Source of the DNA: Dactylis glomerata
Lineage: Eukaryota; Streptophyta; Magnoliopsida; Poales; Poaceae
NCBI GenBank assembly: GCA_007115705.1
Contig: QXEO01000339.1
Location: 7,714,518 to 7,778,517 of the forward strand
Length of the DNA stretch: 64,000 bases
Direction of reading: 5' to 3'
The translations under genes were made by a program, and so were the position numbers. The first letter of the stretch is position 1. Every line of letters starts with the position of its first letter. Below, piece by piece: positions 1 to 10,775 of this stretch. The notes beneath the pieces are model-generated. The model made no database searches. It was not told the DNA's origin and was given only the letters and a program-made list of their open reading frames with translations.

Positions 1-201
1 AGAATGTCCCACCGCTGGAAGCCAGTTCCAGACGAATTGACCGCCCCGCTCCAAACCCCGGAGCTCAGGCATGGAGAAGTCTTGCCTAATCGTCTCCTGC
101 AGGCCGATGACATCAACCCGATGATGTCTCATGTAGTCCTTAAGTTGGGTGCGCCTCCCTGGAGCCCCAAAACCCCTAATAATATAAATTAGGAACCTCA
201 T
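1..201 (-). CDS. LINE ORF2, endonuclease N-terminus (partial)
   Basis: From the ATG at 201-199 the minus strand reads MRFLIYIIRGFGAPGRR and then ...VDVIGLQETI... This is the start of the apurinic/apyrimidinic-type endonuclease domain of plant LINE ORF2, which nicks target DNA for target-primed reverse transcription. The Glu of the GLQET motif is a metal-binding catalytic residue of this family. The usual LIWNIRG motif here reads LIYIIRG, so a normally conserved Trp-Asn is lost. The frame is open to the window edge; reverse transcriptase is not visible. The ATG overlaps the ORF1 stop as ATGA. Confidence 0.85.
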   Translation of the reverse strand, partial: MRFLIYIIRGFGAPGRRTQLKDYMRHHRVDVIGLQETIRQDFSMPELRGLERGGQFVWNWLPAVGHS

Positions 202-1429
202 TTTGATCCTTTCCTCTTCCCTTGCCCCTTACGGATAGTGAGCACCGGTCTCATTGCGCAGGCCCATTTTGGTCTGCCCCGCGCAGGAATCGGCCGTCCC
301 TTGGCCGTCTCCAGGACCCTAGCTTCACCCGCAGCCTCCGGTCCAGAAAACTCCCTTTCCTGTACCACCGGGATCGGCTCCTGGATAGGCGACCCTTCAC
401 CCCCAGCCAGGTTCGGCGTCGCAGCCCCCGCTGCCTCGCCAGCCTCCCTTTCGGCCACCAGCCTGGCCGCTTCCGCCTTGCTAGCCGCCGCCGCCTCCTG
501 CTGTTGCCTAACAACGGCCAGCGCCGCCTGGAGTTGTTCCTTTGCCCTAATCATTGATAGGATCTCCCCCGGAGTGCCCGCCGCCGGGTTGAAAACAACA
601 CAACTATCACGAATAACCGAGGAAAGATGCGAATCAGAATGTAAGTCAAGGATAACGTGATCCGTACCTCTCTCCTTGTCCAGGTTCTTCTCGGCCACCA
701 AGCGTTGCGCCTTCTCCATGATCGGCTCGCTCGCCTCGCCATTGATCCGGGAGCTCTTGTGCACCTGGGAGGCAGGGGCAGGCGGCTTGCGCCTGGAGTA
801 CGCCTCCGTCTTGGTGTGTTTGGCCCGCTGAGCACCCGGAATGTCCTTCAGCAGATCCCCGCGCTGCATCTCCTCCACAACCCCAACACCAGACGCCTCC
901 ACAGTCCCAGCCACAGCCGTCGCCACCCTGCTCTCGCGTCCCAGTGCAAACATAGCGGGGCTGCTGGCCCCCGTAAGCTGTAACACCGTGTCTGTCGAGA
1001 GCAGAGACATCTCCCCTTCCTCCTGCGATAGCTCGGCCCCGGAGTCACCAAGGAGAGACATGGCAACAGACTTCTCCTGAAGCAGTCTGATCGACGGGAT
1101 CATCTCCCGGTCCGCATCAAGGTTGGAGCCATACTCATCGATCGCCGAGAGCACCTCTCTCCCCGCCGGCTCCAGGCCCCCGCCCATCACCAATGCGTCC
1201 GTCTGGCTGGTGATCAGAGAGGCGTCGGCCCCCAAAGGCTGTGGCTTGGACCCCAAGGGCTGAGAGCCCGTGGCCGGCCCCTTGTCCTTGCTCTGTTCAC
1301 CACCCTTGGTCTTGCGACCATGCTTGTTCCAGGCCTCCTCGTCGAAAGACCGCTCCTCTGAATCAAAGTCCCCCAGGTCATCGCTAGGTGGCTTGGGTGG
1401 CCCCCCTGAGCCCCCCCGTGCCGCCTCTC
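198..1429 (-). pseudogene. LINE ORF1, C-terminal tail
   Basis: Open minus-strand frame ending at the TGA 200-198. No ATG is needed because the frame continues upstream of the 1,256 position to about 1,430, where it reads an acidic stretch (DDLGDFDSEE). The protein is low complexity: acidic, then Ala/Glu-rich with an REAGEAAGAA-like helix (predicted coiled coil), ending in a basic KGQGKRKGSK. It recognisably continues the DUF4283 part but in another frame, so one indel lies between about 1,384 and 1,430. No enzymatic function is expected; ORF1 tails bind RNA in the LINE ribonucleoprotein. Confidence 0.7.
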
Positions 1430-1953
1430 TGACCTAGCTCAGCCTGAACACCAACAGTGAAGCCTTCCCCATTGACGCAAATCTGAATCGTGCCCTTGAT
1501 GCGCTCTGGGTATCTGCAGTGAAAGCGCATCCTGATCGGTTCCCTATCCCACTTCTGCACCGAGAGCTCATCCACGTCGATCGGCCTCCCCACCATCACG
1601 AAAGCCGCCATTAGTCTCTCCCTCTCTAGCAGGTTCTCCGGAACCCCTGTCAGCTGCACCCAAACCGAAGGCAGAAGTAGGCTGGGACGAGGTGCCATGA
1701 ACGCCTCGCGAATGGAGACTTCTGACTTACTGAGGGGAAGAAACATTCTCCTGCTGCGAGTGCCCATCCTCAGAGTCTCCTTGGAGGGAAATACCACAGC
1801 GAACTCTGAGGCCATCAACTTCCAGACCTGCCAATTCCACAGGTCGTCAATCAAATGCTTCAGCTCATCTGCCAGCTTAGCCTCAGTCAGCGGTGAGTCA
1901 TTGAACTTGATGATCGCCGCGAAGACCTCCCCAGGTCTCGGCTCATTCTTCAT
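1384..1953 (-). pseudogene. LINE ORF1, DUF4283 (RRM-like) region
   Basis: The 189-residue frame has the hallmarks of the DUF4283 family of plant retroelement ORF1 proteins: FAVVFPSKETLRMGTRS, then VWVQLTGVPENLL and MRFHCRYPERIKG. It follows the zinc-knuckle frame with a 4-bp ATGA overlap, but homologous LINEs usually have these parts in one frame. A single-base loss in the G-run/T-run near 1,970-1,976 explains the split, so the ATG at 1,953 is probably an internal Met and not a true start. Role in the family: single-strand RNA binding. Confidence 0.8.
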
Positions 1954-2774
1954 GGGCTCAACATCAATGTTGAAAACCCCCCTCCTGAGATCGCATGCCC
2001 CATGGTCTGCAGCCGCATTTGCCTGCCTCGGGTCGGGCAGTTCGCCGAGGTGTGGCCCTCATTGCTGCAGATGATGCAGAGGGGATCGAAGGTGCAGCTT
2101 GCCTGGTAGTGGCCCTCCCAGCCACATTTGAAGCATTCCAACCCCGCCACCGCTGTCAGCGTGGCGTTCTTGTTCTTCCCCTTAGATTGATGGGACTGAC
2201 CTGCACCGGCGTCGCCCCCAAGCGTGCCCTTTCCTTTGTTCTTCAGTTGCTTCAGGTTGGGGCCCCTCTCGCCCTGATGCTGCTGGCCGCGTGCCCCAGC
2301 CGCATCCGCCTTCTTCTTTCTCTGCTTCTCCTCGCGCCGTTGCCGCTCACACCACCAAGGTGGGGGGGGGGAGCCCCAGTCCTCATGGCCGCGCTCCTGG
2401 TACCGGCCATAGTTGTCGTTGTAGCGCCGGTACCCGCCCTCGTCACGGCCACGCTCCTGGAACCCCCCGTCCTGCCGCCTCCCGCCCGAATCGTCATCGA
2501 ACCGACGCTTGCGCTCGTCGTCGTAGCCCCGGTCCATGACCACCTCCGCGAAGGAGCGAGAGAGAGGTGGAGGAGGAGGTGTTCGCCGCAGAACATGAGG
2601 AGGAGTGGAGGAAGATTGCCGCCGCCGTACCTCACTCACAGAGGCTGGAAAACCTAGCTCCGGATTAGGGCAACCGGTCGGGATCCACAACCAGGATATA
2701 TACTTGCGGGCACGTGGGCCACCCTCCAGCCCCGTGGGCGTCGAGATTAGCGGATCACAAGCACGATGGGCCAC
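1950..2774 (-). pseudogene. LINE ORF1, Arg-rich linker and two CCHC zinc knuckles
   Basis: The frame contains an Arg/Gly/Tyr-rich low-complexity stretch (DDERKRRFDDDSGGRR...), a Lys-rich segment and then two zinc knuckles near residues 215-250: CFKCGWEGHYQASC and CIICSNEGHTSANC. Both keep the C-X2-C-X4-H-X4-C spacing. Such knuckles bind nucleic acid in the LINE particle. The frame ends prematurely just after GGGF because of the indel described for the next segment. Confidence 0.85.
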
Positions 2775-2922
2775 GGGGCCGGCCCATCCAGCACCCGAGC
2801 ACCCCGGAGAGGCAAACTCGCACCCCTCCAGCCCCGTAGGGAAATTGCTGATGGGCCCAGAAAGACCGCGGCCCTCCGTGATTCGAGGCCCAGGGACCTA
2901 AGCGGGCCTAGGGTTCACCCGC

Positions 2923-3499
2923 TTACCCCAGGCAACACCCCCAGATCCAGCTGCCGGACCCCCGCTCCGCCAACCGCCACCGGCGCCGAGGCCGGCGACC
3001 GCACCAGAACCGGGGAGCTCCAAGGATGGCGGCCCGCTGGCGGCGAGGCACTCCCCGTCGCCACCCGGAAGCGCCCCTGCGACCGCCGCCTCCTGTCGGG
3101 GTCCCCCAGCCGATGGAACTACGGAGCACCGGCCGACGCTTGGAATCGGGATCCCCGCCCTCCCGGGGCGAACGGCGTCCGCCGGCCAAGCCGCAGAGAG
3201 CCCCCAAGCTCCTCTGCTCTCTGGATAAAGCTCTCCAGGGAGATCTTCACCGTCGGACCACCGCAGGGTCGCTCCCCATCACCATCACTGGACAGCTCCC
3301 CATCGCCATCACTGGACATCACCTTGACACCCGCCTCCTCCGGCGGCCCCCCATCGTCCTGCTCCTCCGGCGAGGACCAGAACCGACCCAGCGGCGGCCG
3401 CGCTGCCGCTTCTCGACGCCCCTCGGTCGAGATCGGCCGCCCGGGGCCCTCCGGCGTCGGTGGGAATTCAAAATCGCCTCCTTTGTCGCCAGAGCTCAT
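2923..3499 (-). pseudogene. LINE ORF1, N-terminus
   Basis: ATG at 3,499 opens MSSGDKGGDFEFPPTPEG and a Ser/Asp/Glu-rich low-complexity protein to 3,119. A second frame (to 2,923) continues with Trp/Gly/Arg-rich sequence. The two frames overlap between 3,119 and 3,207, which suggests another indel. No domain is recognised. Position immediately upstream of the zinc-knuckle segment and the same strand make it the LINE ORF1 start. Confidence 0.55.
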
Positions 3500-3511
3500 C
3501 CGTACGAGCAT

Positions 3512-5951
3512 AACGATTCAAAATCTTTCCAACTCCTTCTCCGCCTCATAATTATGTTTTCTACTGCCCAAACAATCTATAAACTATAATGCACGTGAAG
3601 ACATTTACGGATGAAGTTGGTATTCAATTAATTCATAAGCTTCCAATCCCGATAGGCTTGGCAAAGCCACATATAAATTGGAGAGAGCTAGAATGATGTG
3701 ATACTGTGGGGCCTCACTTGAATCGCTACAACAATAAAACTGAGTTAAGAATCAGGCTTACTTCCATCTGAGCAAATGACATCAACAATCAACACTAGTT
3801 GGAGAGCGATATATATTTTGGAATTGAATATTGGTATCTCAATGCAAATCAGGAGAGAATGGAAGAACTTACCAATAAAATTAACATTTAGCCAGTACCC
3901 AAACTGCAAGCTGACATAAAATTGTGAGGGGCTGATGCCCAGTTCATGGCCATGTGCTAGCGTTGCGGCAGCGGCCGCAGAAAGCCAATTAGATTCAGAG
4001 ATTTTTTTTAGATGCAGTTTTAGTGTCAGATGGTTAATTCACCATCGGTTATCATAAACGAAACACCCCCATTATTTGGTTCACCAACTGTCTCCAAGAA
4101 CTCAACAAAACTAGCAAAGTAGCTCCTCTCCTAAAGCAACAAATTTTATGAACCAGAGCAGGACACAGAGGCCACCTGCAGCTACCACCCGCCGCGCTGC
4201 CTGACCAGGATGCCGATGCATCCCGCAGCCACCGCCGGGTTGGGGTAATTGGGTGTTTAACACCTCCCTTTGTAAATATCAAAATAATAAACTATCACGG
4301 TGGGAGAGGCTCCTACTATTTTCCGATTTTTTTTTAAAATTGTAACATAAGAGAAATTTGGAAGTTGAGGCAAGGACCATATATATTTACTCCATGTGCC
4401 GAGCTTACACAGAAACATATCACCAATGAAAATAATTCATTTTGCAAAAAAAAGACTAATTAGTAGAGCGATATACTGGCAGGCATAATTTATTTTCACA
4501 TACACCCACTTCCAAAGAAAAAACTACAAATGAAATTTCATCGGCTAGCTAACCAGTACAAAAATATGTTTCAAGCATAAGAACGCACAAGTAACTGTAG
4601 AATGTTGACTAGAATGTGTTGGGCATAGCAAGCCACAAACACATTTAGAGCCTACCATAATATAGGATTGCTACAACATTATGTCGGGCATAGAAAGACC
4701 TAAATACACATTTATATGAGAGGTGGCTACTTCTTTTTCTATTGCGAGGAGAGGCCTAGCTTTTTCTGTACAAAACTCAGCATTTAGATTAATCGATAAG
4801 CTTATATTCCTCAACAACTGAATTGACAAGCTTCTACCCAAGATGCAAGTTCTTACGCTTCCCAAACAACTTATGAGATCAATGCACAACAGAGCCATGG
4901 ACCGGTCGTTGTATGCCAGCTTCTGGTCAGAGCAATGCACAACACAGCCATGGGCAGTCGTTGTATGTAGTACCTAAATGTAATTTGTAATTTATTGGGA
5001 TCAATTTGGTATAAACTATAGTTAATCCATGAAGCTATAAGTTAACAACATGCCCCCATTGCAACAAAAATCGATCAGGCAATACACGACCTTTCTCCCT
5101 AACTCCCCCAGTACCACTTCCAAATTATGGATCATCAAATAAAAGTCAAATATGCACATCACCTTATTCCTGCTTGGAGAAGTCGAATAAGACTGGAGCG
5201 ATTGGGGACGACACATACAGCAGGAGAGGTTGGAGAGCGGCCGGGAGGTTGGAGGCAAGGAGGACGGCGGCGGTATGCCTCGTAGCTGAAATAATATGAC
5301 ATCATTTAGCTTGCTAGAAGGACAGCATAGAGAAATCAGATTTGCAAAACCGTAACCATATGTCGGCGTGGTGAGATAAAATAAACATATGAGATGTCTA
5401 CGAATTAAACTCTAGAGGTCAGGCGATTGTTGCCATGTACTTGCAGCGCCTCAACTTTCTCACATCAAAGCTCCACACAAGTATTCAAAAATGAAATTTC
5501 TGATGGATCTGAGTATCTGAGGGCGAAGAAAGCATGTTGCTTACAGAAGAAGATGCCCGGCTAAAGCTGCTGTGCGGATGGTTACAAACACGACGCGGAG
5601 ATGCCACTTGGATGCAGAGGCCGCCCGCCTGCAAGACGCCGCTCACTATGTCGCCATTGCCGCTGACGACCACGCCGCCGCCGATTCGACTCGCCGTCCA
5701 CGACCAAGCCGAGGACACGGTCGGTGCAGAGCTGACCAGCTGCTCCTATGGCCGCTCTCCACTCACGCGCTCGCCGACGGCCGCCGCTGCGCTCATTAGA
5801 AAACTGCGAGGGGAAAAAAAATCAGGTGACGGGTAGCTCCCAAACCCCACAACCGAGAAATTAAACCGCCGGGGTAAAATTACGTCAGATCGGTTGTATC
5901 AGGTCCGAGCCCAATGGAAGCGGTGAGTAGCTGGCTCGGTATATGGACCCA
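3512..5951. other. Unclassified sequence left of the Helitron
   Basis: Mostly AT-rich with a GC-rich patch at about 5,540-5,810. The minus strand has exon-like pieces (for example a donor-like GTAAGT near 3,885 and an open frame of 77 codons at 5,485-5,718), but no protein is recognised. The layout, hairpin then GC-rich patch then AT-rich body, resembles in mirror image the segment starting at 39,607, so it may be the same kind of element. No RNA gene seen. Confidence 0.3.
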
Positions 5952-5975
5952 GGTGCAGAATAATTATTCTGCACC
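5952..5975. repeat. Perfect 24-bp palindrome (hairpin) beside (TA)n
   Basis: GGTGCAGAATAA is followed directly by its exact reverse complement. About 20 bases further a (TA)n run begins (5,996-6,007). The same stem (TGCAGAATA/TATTCTGCA) recurs at 39,556-39,575 and, weaker, at 39,260-39,274, in each case next to a (TA)n run. It looks like the end structure of a transposable element family. Confidence 0.8.
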
Positions 5976-6589
5976 ACCCAGGGTCTAATAGAGTTTATAT
6001 ATATATATCTCTACTATTAAAATGAAGGAGTTGACTACCCAGCAACGCCGCACATCTGCGATACCGTGCGGCGGCTACTTTTCTCTAAACCAGGCCAATT
6101 CCGTGCAAAGCGCTTTTCCACTCGATCACTCCAGAACCCGGGCAAACTGCAAAGTCCATGTCGACTTGCGCTATCGTACGAAACAAGTAGCCCCAAAAGC
6201 TGCTTCCCCATACAAAATCACGTCTGCACGCATGCAAAAAGATACTCCAGTAGCACAATTACATGTATTTTTATCTGTTCTGACAATACGGAAACATATC
6301 GTACTAGCTACCCTAGTGCCTAAGATAATCAGCTTTTGCTTGCGCTTGCCTCGACTAATAACTTCCTGCATATTTCAAGAAAGCAGACTATTTGCCATCA
6401 CTTCAGAGCATCGTCAGCTGATTTTGCCGTTGCTCACTCGCTATATATCCTTTCCTACACAAAAAAGCATTATCTAAAATATTTTAGTGGCAGTTTAGCC
6501 AGATTAATTGTCATAGGCCCCCATACACCGCAAATATATAAAAAAAGCACTCACAGGTTATCCCACGAGTAGCTACCACTAGTGGAAAA

Positions 6590-6880
6590 AGAGGCTTCTA
6601 TCCGCCACCTTTAGTCCCCAAACTATTTGGGCCGGGACTAAAGGTGGCATTAGTCCCGGTTCGTGCCGCTGAGGCACGGCCAGCACCTAGTCCCGGTTCG
6701 TAATGGACCTTTAGTCCTGGTCGTTAACACGGACCGGGACAAAAGGGTTGGCGGGCGGGAACCCCACGGGCGGCGGCCTTTAGTCCCGGCCCGTGTTAAC
6801 GACCGGGACTAAAGGATGACCTTTAATCCCAGCCTTTAACACGGACCGGGACTAAAGGCCTTCACCTACAAAATCGAGCT
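6590..6880. repeat. CACTA-1 left subterminal repeats
   Basis: Several copies, in both orientations, of CTTTAGTCCCGG/CCGGGACTAAAGG, separated by complementary arms (for example GTTAACACGGACCGGGAC against GTCCCGG...GTGTTAACGAC). Such subterminal repeats are the binding sites for the element's transposition proteins. A matching set lies at 30,437-30,620. Confidence 0.85.
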
Positions 6881-7465
6881 TCTCTTCCCCCGAGCCTGCC
6901 AGTACACTAATGGTGGTCGGAAGCTTGGATTGAGTGGAGAGGTCATGCCCGATTTTTTTATCAAAATTATCCAAGATTTTGAGTTATTACATCTATCTAA
7001 TTGGTTCAAAAGGTTAGCAACTTTACTCTCTCATCTTTAATTGCTAATTTAGCTCATATAATGTTCTAGATGTGGTGAGATTTATGGCTATAAATTGGGA
7101 ATAATTATAGGAGTTTATTTGATTTATATAGCATTTGAGCTTAAATTAATTCCTTAGTTTGCACATATGTAGAGGTGGTGTACTTGTATGTTGACCAAAA
7201 TGAGTATGAAGTAGAAATTTGTCATGCACATATATAGCTTTTTTTATGCTCAAAAAATAGAGGGATATGTGGAGTAATTAATGTTAGAAAGTAATGTGGG
7301 AGTAATTGTGAGCTTATGTGATTTACAATAATAATTTTTGAGTATGATTTATTTGCAATAATTTTTGTAACGTCAGAGAGTAATGTGGGAGTATATATGA
7401 TTTATATGCAATGTGAGTTTATTTCTTGTATTAATTTGGTTTATTATATACTTATAATGATGCAG
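6881..7465 (+). promoter_or_regulatory. CACTA-1 leader and intron before tnp2
   Basis: AT-rich stretch between the subterminal repeats and the first tnp2 codon. It ends in a splice-acceptor-like ATGATGCAG just before ATG 7,466, so an upstream non-coding exon and intron are likely. No ORF of note is seen. Confidence 0.45.
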
Positions 7466-8554
7466 ATGAACCGGCAATGGATGTACGGTAGCCGAGTCTC
7501 AAGCAAGTTCATTAAGGGCTTGCAGGATTTTCTCCATGCACTACTAGAAATCCCCTTATTTCCGACGGTGAGTTTTTATAGCCGACGGTCTGTCGGCTAT
7601 CACAACAATGGCCGACGGTGCCGGTAATTACCGATGGTTTTAGTTGATCACTCGGTTATAACCTCGCATAACCGACGGTGCCCTGAATATCCGACGGGCC
7701 AAATAGAACGCTCGGTTATTAACGCATAATAGCTTACGGTTCATAGTAATACCCGACGGTATATTTTCCACCGTCAGGTATTGGGATGCATAGCCGACAG
7801 TTCATACCTAACTCTCGGGTTTATGTTACAATAGCCGACGGTTGATTAATAACCCTCGGTCATGGTTAATGTTACACTCAGCTATTCCGCTCAATGGCTG
7901 ATGGGGCTAATGAAGGGTGAGCGTTAGTGTTTTTGGGTAGGACCGAAGTTCACTGACTAGACATTGCGTTGTAGTATCACCGACATTGGCATACGATAGT
8001 ATCTTGACCACCATACATCTATGAATAAATGTATTAGAACTGTAATATATATAATCTCATCATTTCATGGATAGTTGAGATTTTTTGAACGTTCCAAGAG
8101 GGTGCAACGTCCAGCCAAACTAAACGGACGGTCCTTTTTTTTGATATTTTTATGACATGTCAATCCTTAATATTATTATTTTTCATTCATTAATGTAATT
8201 TTAAATAGGACTAACTCTTAAATTAAACAGACAAAGACTCCACTCGATCTGCAAATTAATTTGGACCATTTTGTAGTTTGACATGGGAGATATGTTGTTT
8301 CAAGACATGCAGCAATTTAAATTTTAGTGTTCGTAATATATATTGCAAAACATATATTATAACTCTCGCGCGCATCTAACATGTAAGAATCAAAATTTTA
8401 AAAAGTTCGATGACAGAGTCTTTTGTGTACTTGATTTATAAGTGGCAATTTCATAAAATTAAATAAGTATGAGTTCCAATCAAAATGTTCATGTGCCATA
8501 TTTAAAATTTATAAAAAATGATAAACCAATTAAATACATGTAGAGGTTTGCAAC

Positions 8555-8800
8555 CCAAACAACCAGTGGCTTGCTTATCGCCCGACGCAGCTCCATCACA
8601 TTTATCGTCTCTGAAGTGTGCGACCTCCCCAAGTGGCGCTGCGAGGAGGCCGCGCACCGCTGCTCCGTGACGGAGGGGCGCTGGAGTCAGGGCTTCATCA
8701 TCATCGACTCGTCCTCCTTCTCTGATAGCGAGTAGTCTCATATACACCGCCACTGCCGCTAACCCTAGATGCACCCGTGAGCTAGATACCATGTCCGCAC
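8555..8800. other. GC-rich patch in CACTA-2, possible captured gene piece
   Basis: A GC-rich island in AT-rich surroundings. The plus strand has an exon-like frame ending in a stop near 8,735 (CDLPKWRCEEAAHRC ... IIIDSSSFSDSE). The minus strand is also open for 96 codons from an ATG at 8,792. I cannot choose the strand or name a protein. A sharp composition change inside a non-autonomous transposon is a common sign of transduplication. Confidence 0.35.
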
Positions 8801-9178
8801 GAGTAGTCTAGGGTTGGTATACTAGTTTAGGTTTAGATCAAAATGTTGAATCTACTACGTCGGCACTCCCTTTTGTTTGTTGATATGTAAGTATGATCAA
8901 TGCGATGAAGTTGCCAAAACATGTATTCTGAAGCCATTTCTAATTCATGCGGTACGACTTTTGCGGTTTCTTTTTTGGTTGATCAATTATAAAACTGCAG
9001 AATTGCTTTGCGGTACTTTTGCGGTTTCAGAAAATGCGGTATCCGCTAGAGATGTTCTAATATCGGAAATTCAGATTTATTTAGTCTGTTAATTGAATTT
9101 ATCTCATATCTTAGATAAATGACTTTTTGACTATAAAAAATGTTTTTTGGTAATTCTAGCTAGCGCGCCCGCGCGCAT

Positions 9179-10342
9179 GTGGTCAAAATTTATACAACTT
9201 CCACAGCGGAAGAGTTGGGCGCGTGGACGAAAAATCGAGCGCGTCCTTATCTATCCAGTACCCACGTCCTGATTCTGCGCCTCCACTACTCATTTACTTC
9301 CTGCAGTTTTGCCTTCCTCCTGCTACCTCCCAATGATCTCGTCCTCGACCAACCTTGCCATTCACAAGTTGCCCGAGCTCAGGATCAGGACTCAGGAGGT
9401 GGACGACCATCGATGTCCAGGCCTCTGGACAACGAGGGGATTGACCGTCAGGAGGAGTCCGCTCCAGATCCGCCAGGAGTCGTCCCGAGCATGTTGAGTC
9501 GCCAGATCCGCCAGAGAGCTAATCCCATCTCCTCTAAGTCCTCGTTTGTGGTTTGAATCCTTAAGTTTGTACTCGTCATTGCGCTACAGGATCACATCGA
9601 TGACAGATGTGTGTCACACGTGATTATCTTTTCCAGTTTCTAATCAATCGGCGGCCTCTGATCTGTGTGCATAACTCTTATTCATTTTTCCCAAGTACTA
9701 ATTATTTTTTGTCTGATACTGTACCATGTTGTTTGTATTAATTGGAGCCAATAGCCATGTCTTGAGTGTCTACTACGACAACTTTTTAGTTTTGGATGCC
9801 TGATAACGAACATAAGAAGATTTAGATGGAAGTTCTCCTGCCCTGTGCGCTCTCTCCCTACATCGGTATCAGTTTCTAACAGTATTCTGTTTTCGTTTCT
9901 CTATAGGATGTGGCCACAACAACGACGAGAGCGAGATGTGGAGGCCACTACGCATACTAGAGGCCCTGGATCCGGAGGCTGGTTCTGTTTCTATACCGGC
10001 GGGAGTCCAGGCATCCCTCCACGTCTCCACCGGCTATCTCACCAGTCCGCCGTGGGCGCCAGGCAATGGTCGTTGCTATGGACTAGACGCGCTAGATATT
10101 GTAACCGTGATTATATTTCTTTGGCAATTGCGAATCTGCCACTGCAGTGTTTTATTTATTTTGTTGTTATGTACTCCGTGGGAGTATGTGCTCTGTATTG
10201 TATGAAATCTTGGGTGATACGAGCTAAAATAAATGGAAATATAACAACGTTGATATTTACAAATCTTAGGTGGGATGAGCAGAAAAGTGAATCTTTGTTG
10301 CGTAGACCCAAATATTTTGGACGCTGGTTGAATTACAAATAG
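9179..10342 (+). other. CACTA-2 cargo region, exon-like, unidentified
   Basis: Two open stretches, 9,179-9,556 (125 codons) and 9,845-10,342 (165 codons). The first is rich in charged and polar residues and the second ends in a hydrophobic stretch (CFIYFVVMYSVGVCALYC). A plant-like 3' region (AT-rich) follows. No family is recognised. It could be a captured transcript fragment with an intron between, or chance frames. Confidence 0.3.
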
Positions 10343-10775
10343 ACCTTTTGACTAACATTTCAACTATAGAGATCACCAAGATTGGCAATCATAGAAAATA
10401 TCATTTGTTTCGTCCGGCCGGTAGGTTATAATTAACTCTGACGGGTCAAATGTATTGTCGACTATTAGGAAAACTGCCAGGAGATAGTAACTCTTAGAAA
10501 ATAAATATATGACGGGGAACCGTCGGCTATAAATGTCGTCTAGGTACTGCGAGGTGGAAGCTGATCGGAACATGTCTGACGGCTCACCGTCGGCTTATTA
10601 CCGTGGGCAAAGATATTACCCGACCGTACCGTCGGCTATTAGTGTAATGGCCGACCGAGCATAGCCGACGGGAGATTGCCGACGGTACACCCTCGGATAT
10701 AGATATCTCCGACGGTGTATTAAATTATCCGGCGGTAATTTCCCCCTCGGCTAAAAGGGGATATCTAGTAGTGAT

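Larger units (their letters stand above)
1..3511 (-). mobile_element. LINE (L1/RIL-type non-LTR retrotransposon), 5' part, degenerate
   Basis: Reading right to left, the segment holds an ORF1 with a Gly/Pro/Ser-rich N-terminus, two CCHC zinc knuckles, an RRM-like DUF4283 region and an acidic/Ala-rich tail, followed by the start of an ORF2 endonuclease that runs off the left edge. This order is typical of Triticeae LINE ORF1-ORF2. ORF1 is split into several frames by small indels, so this copy cannot make a full ORF1 protein. The 5' end is placed near the first ORF1 ATG (3,499). The poly(A) tail and target duplication lie outside the window. Confidence 0.85.
7539..10773. mobile_element. CACTA-2, small non-autonomous CACTA element
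   Basis: Ends are CACTACTAGAAATCCCC and, reversed, CACTACTAGATATCCCC, with target duplication ATG (7,536-7,538; 10,774-10,776). Both ends carry many short CCGACGGT/ACCGTCGG repeats (7,560-7,865 and 10,505-10,750), unlike the TTTAGTCCCGG set of its host, so it belongs to another CACTA family. At 3,235 bp and with no transposase it must move in trans. Its body contains GC-richer patches that may be captured gene pieces. Confidence 0.93.

Noticed and set aside
238..1080. Plus-strand open frames opposite the LINE ORF1
   Set aside because: Shadow frames of GC-rich coding sequence; the minus strand has the recognisable protein.
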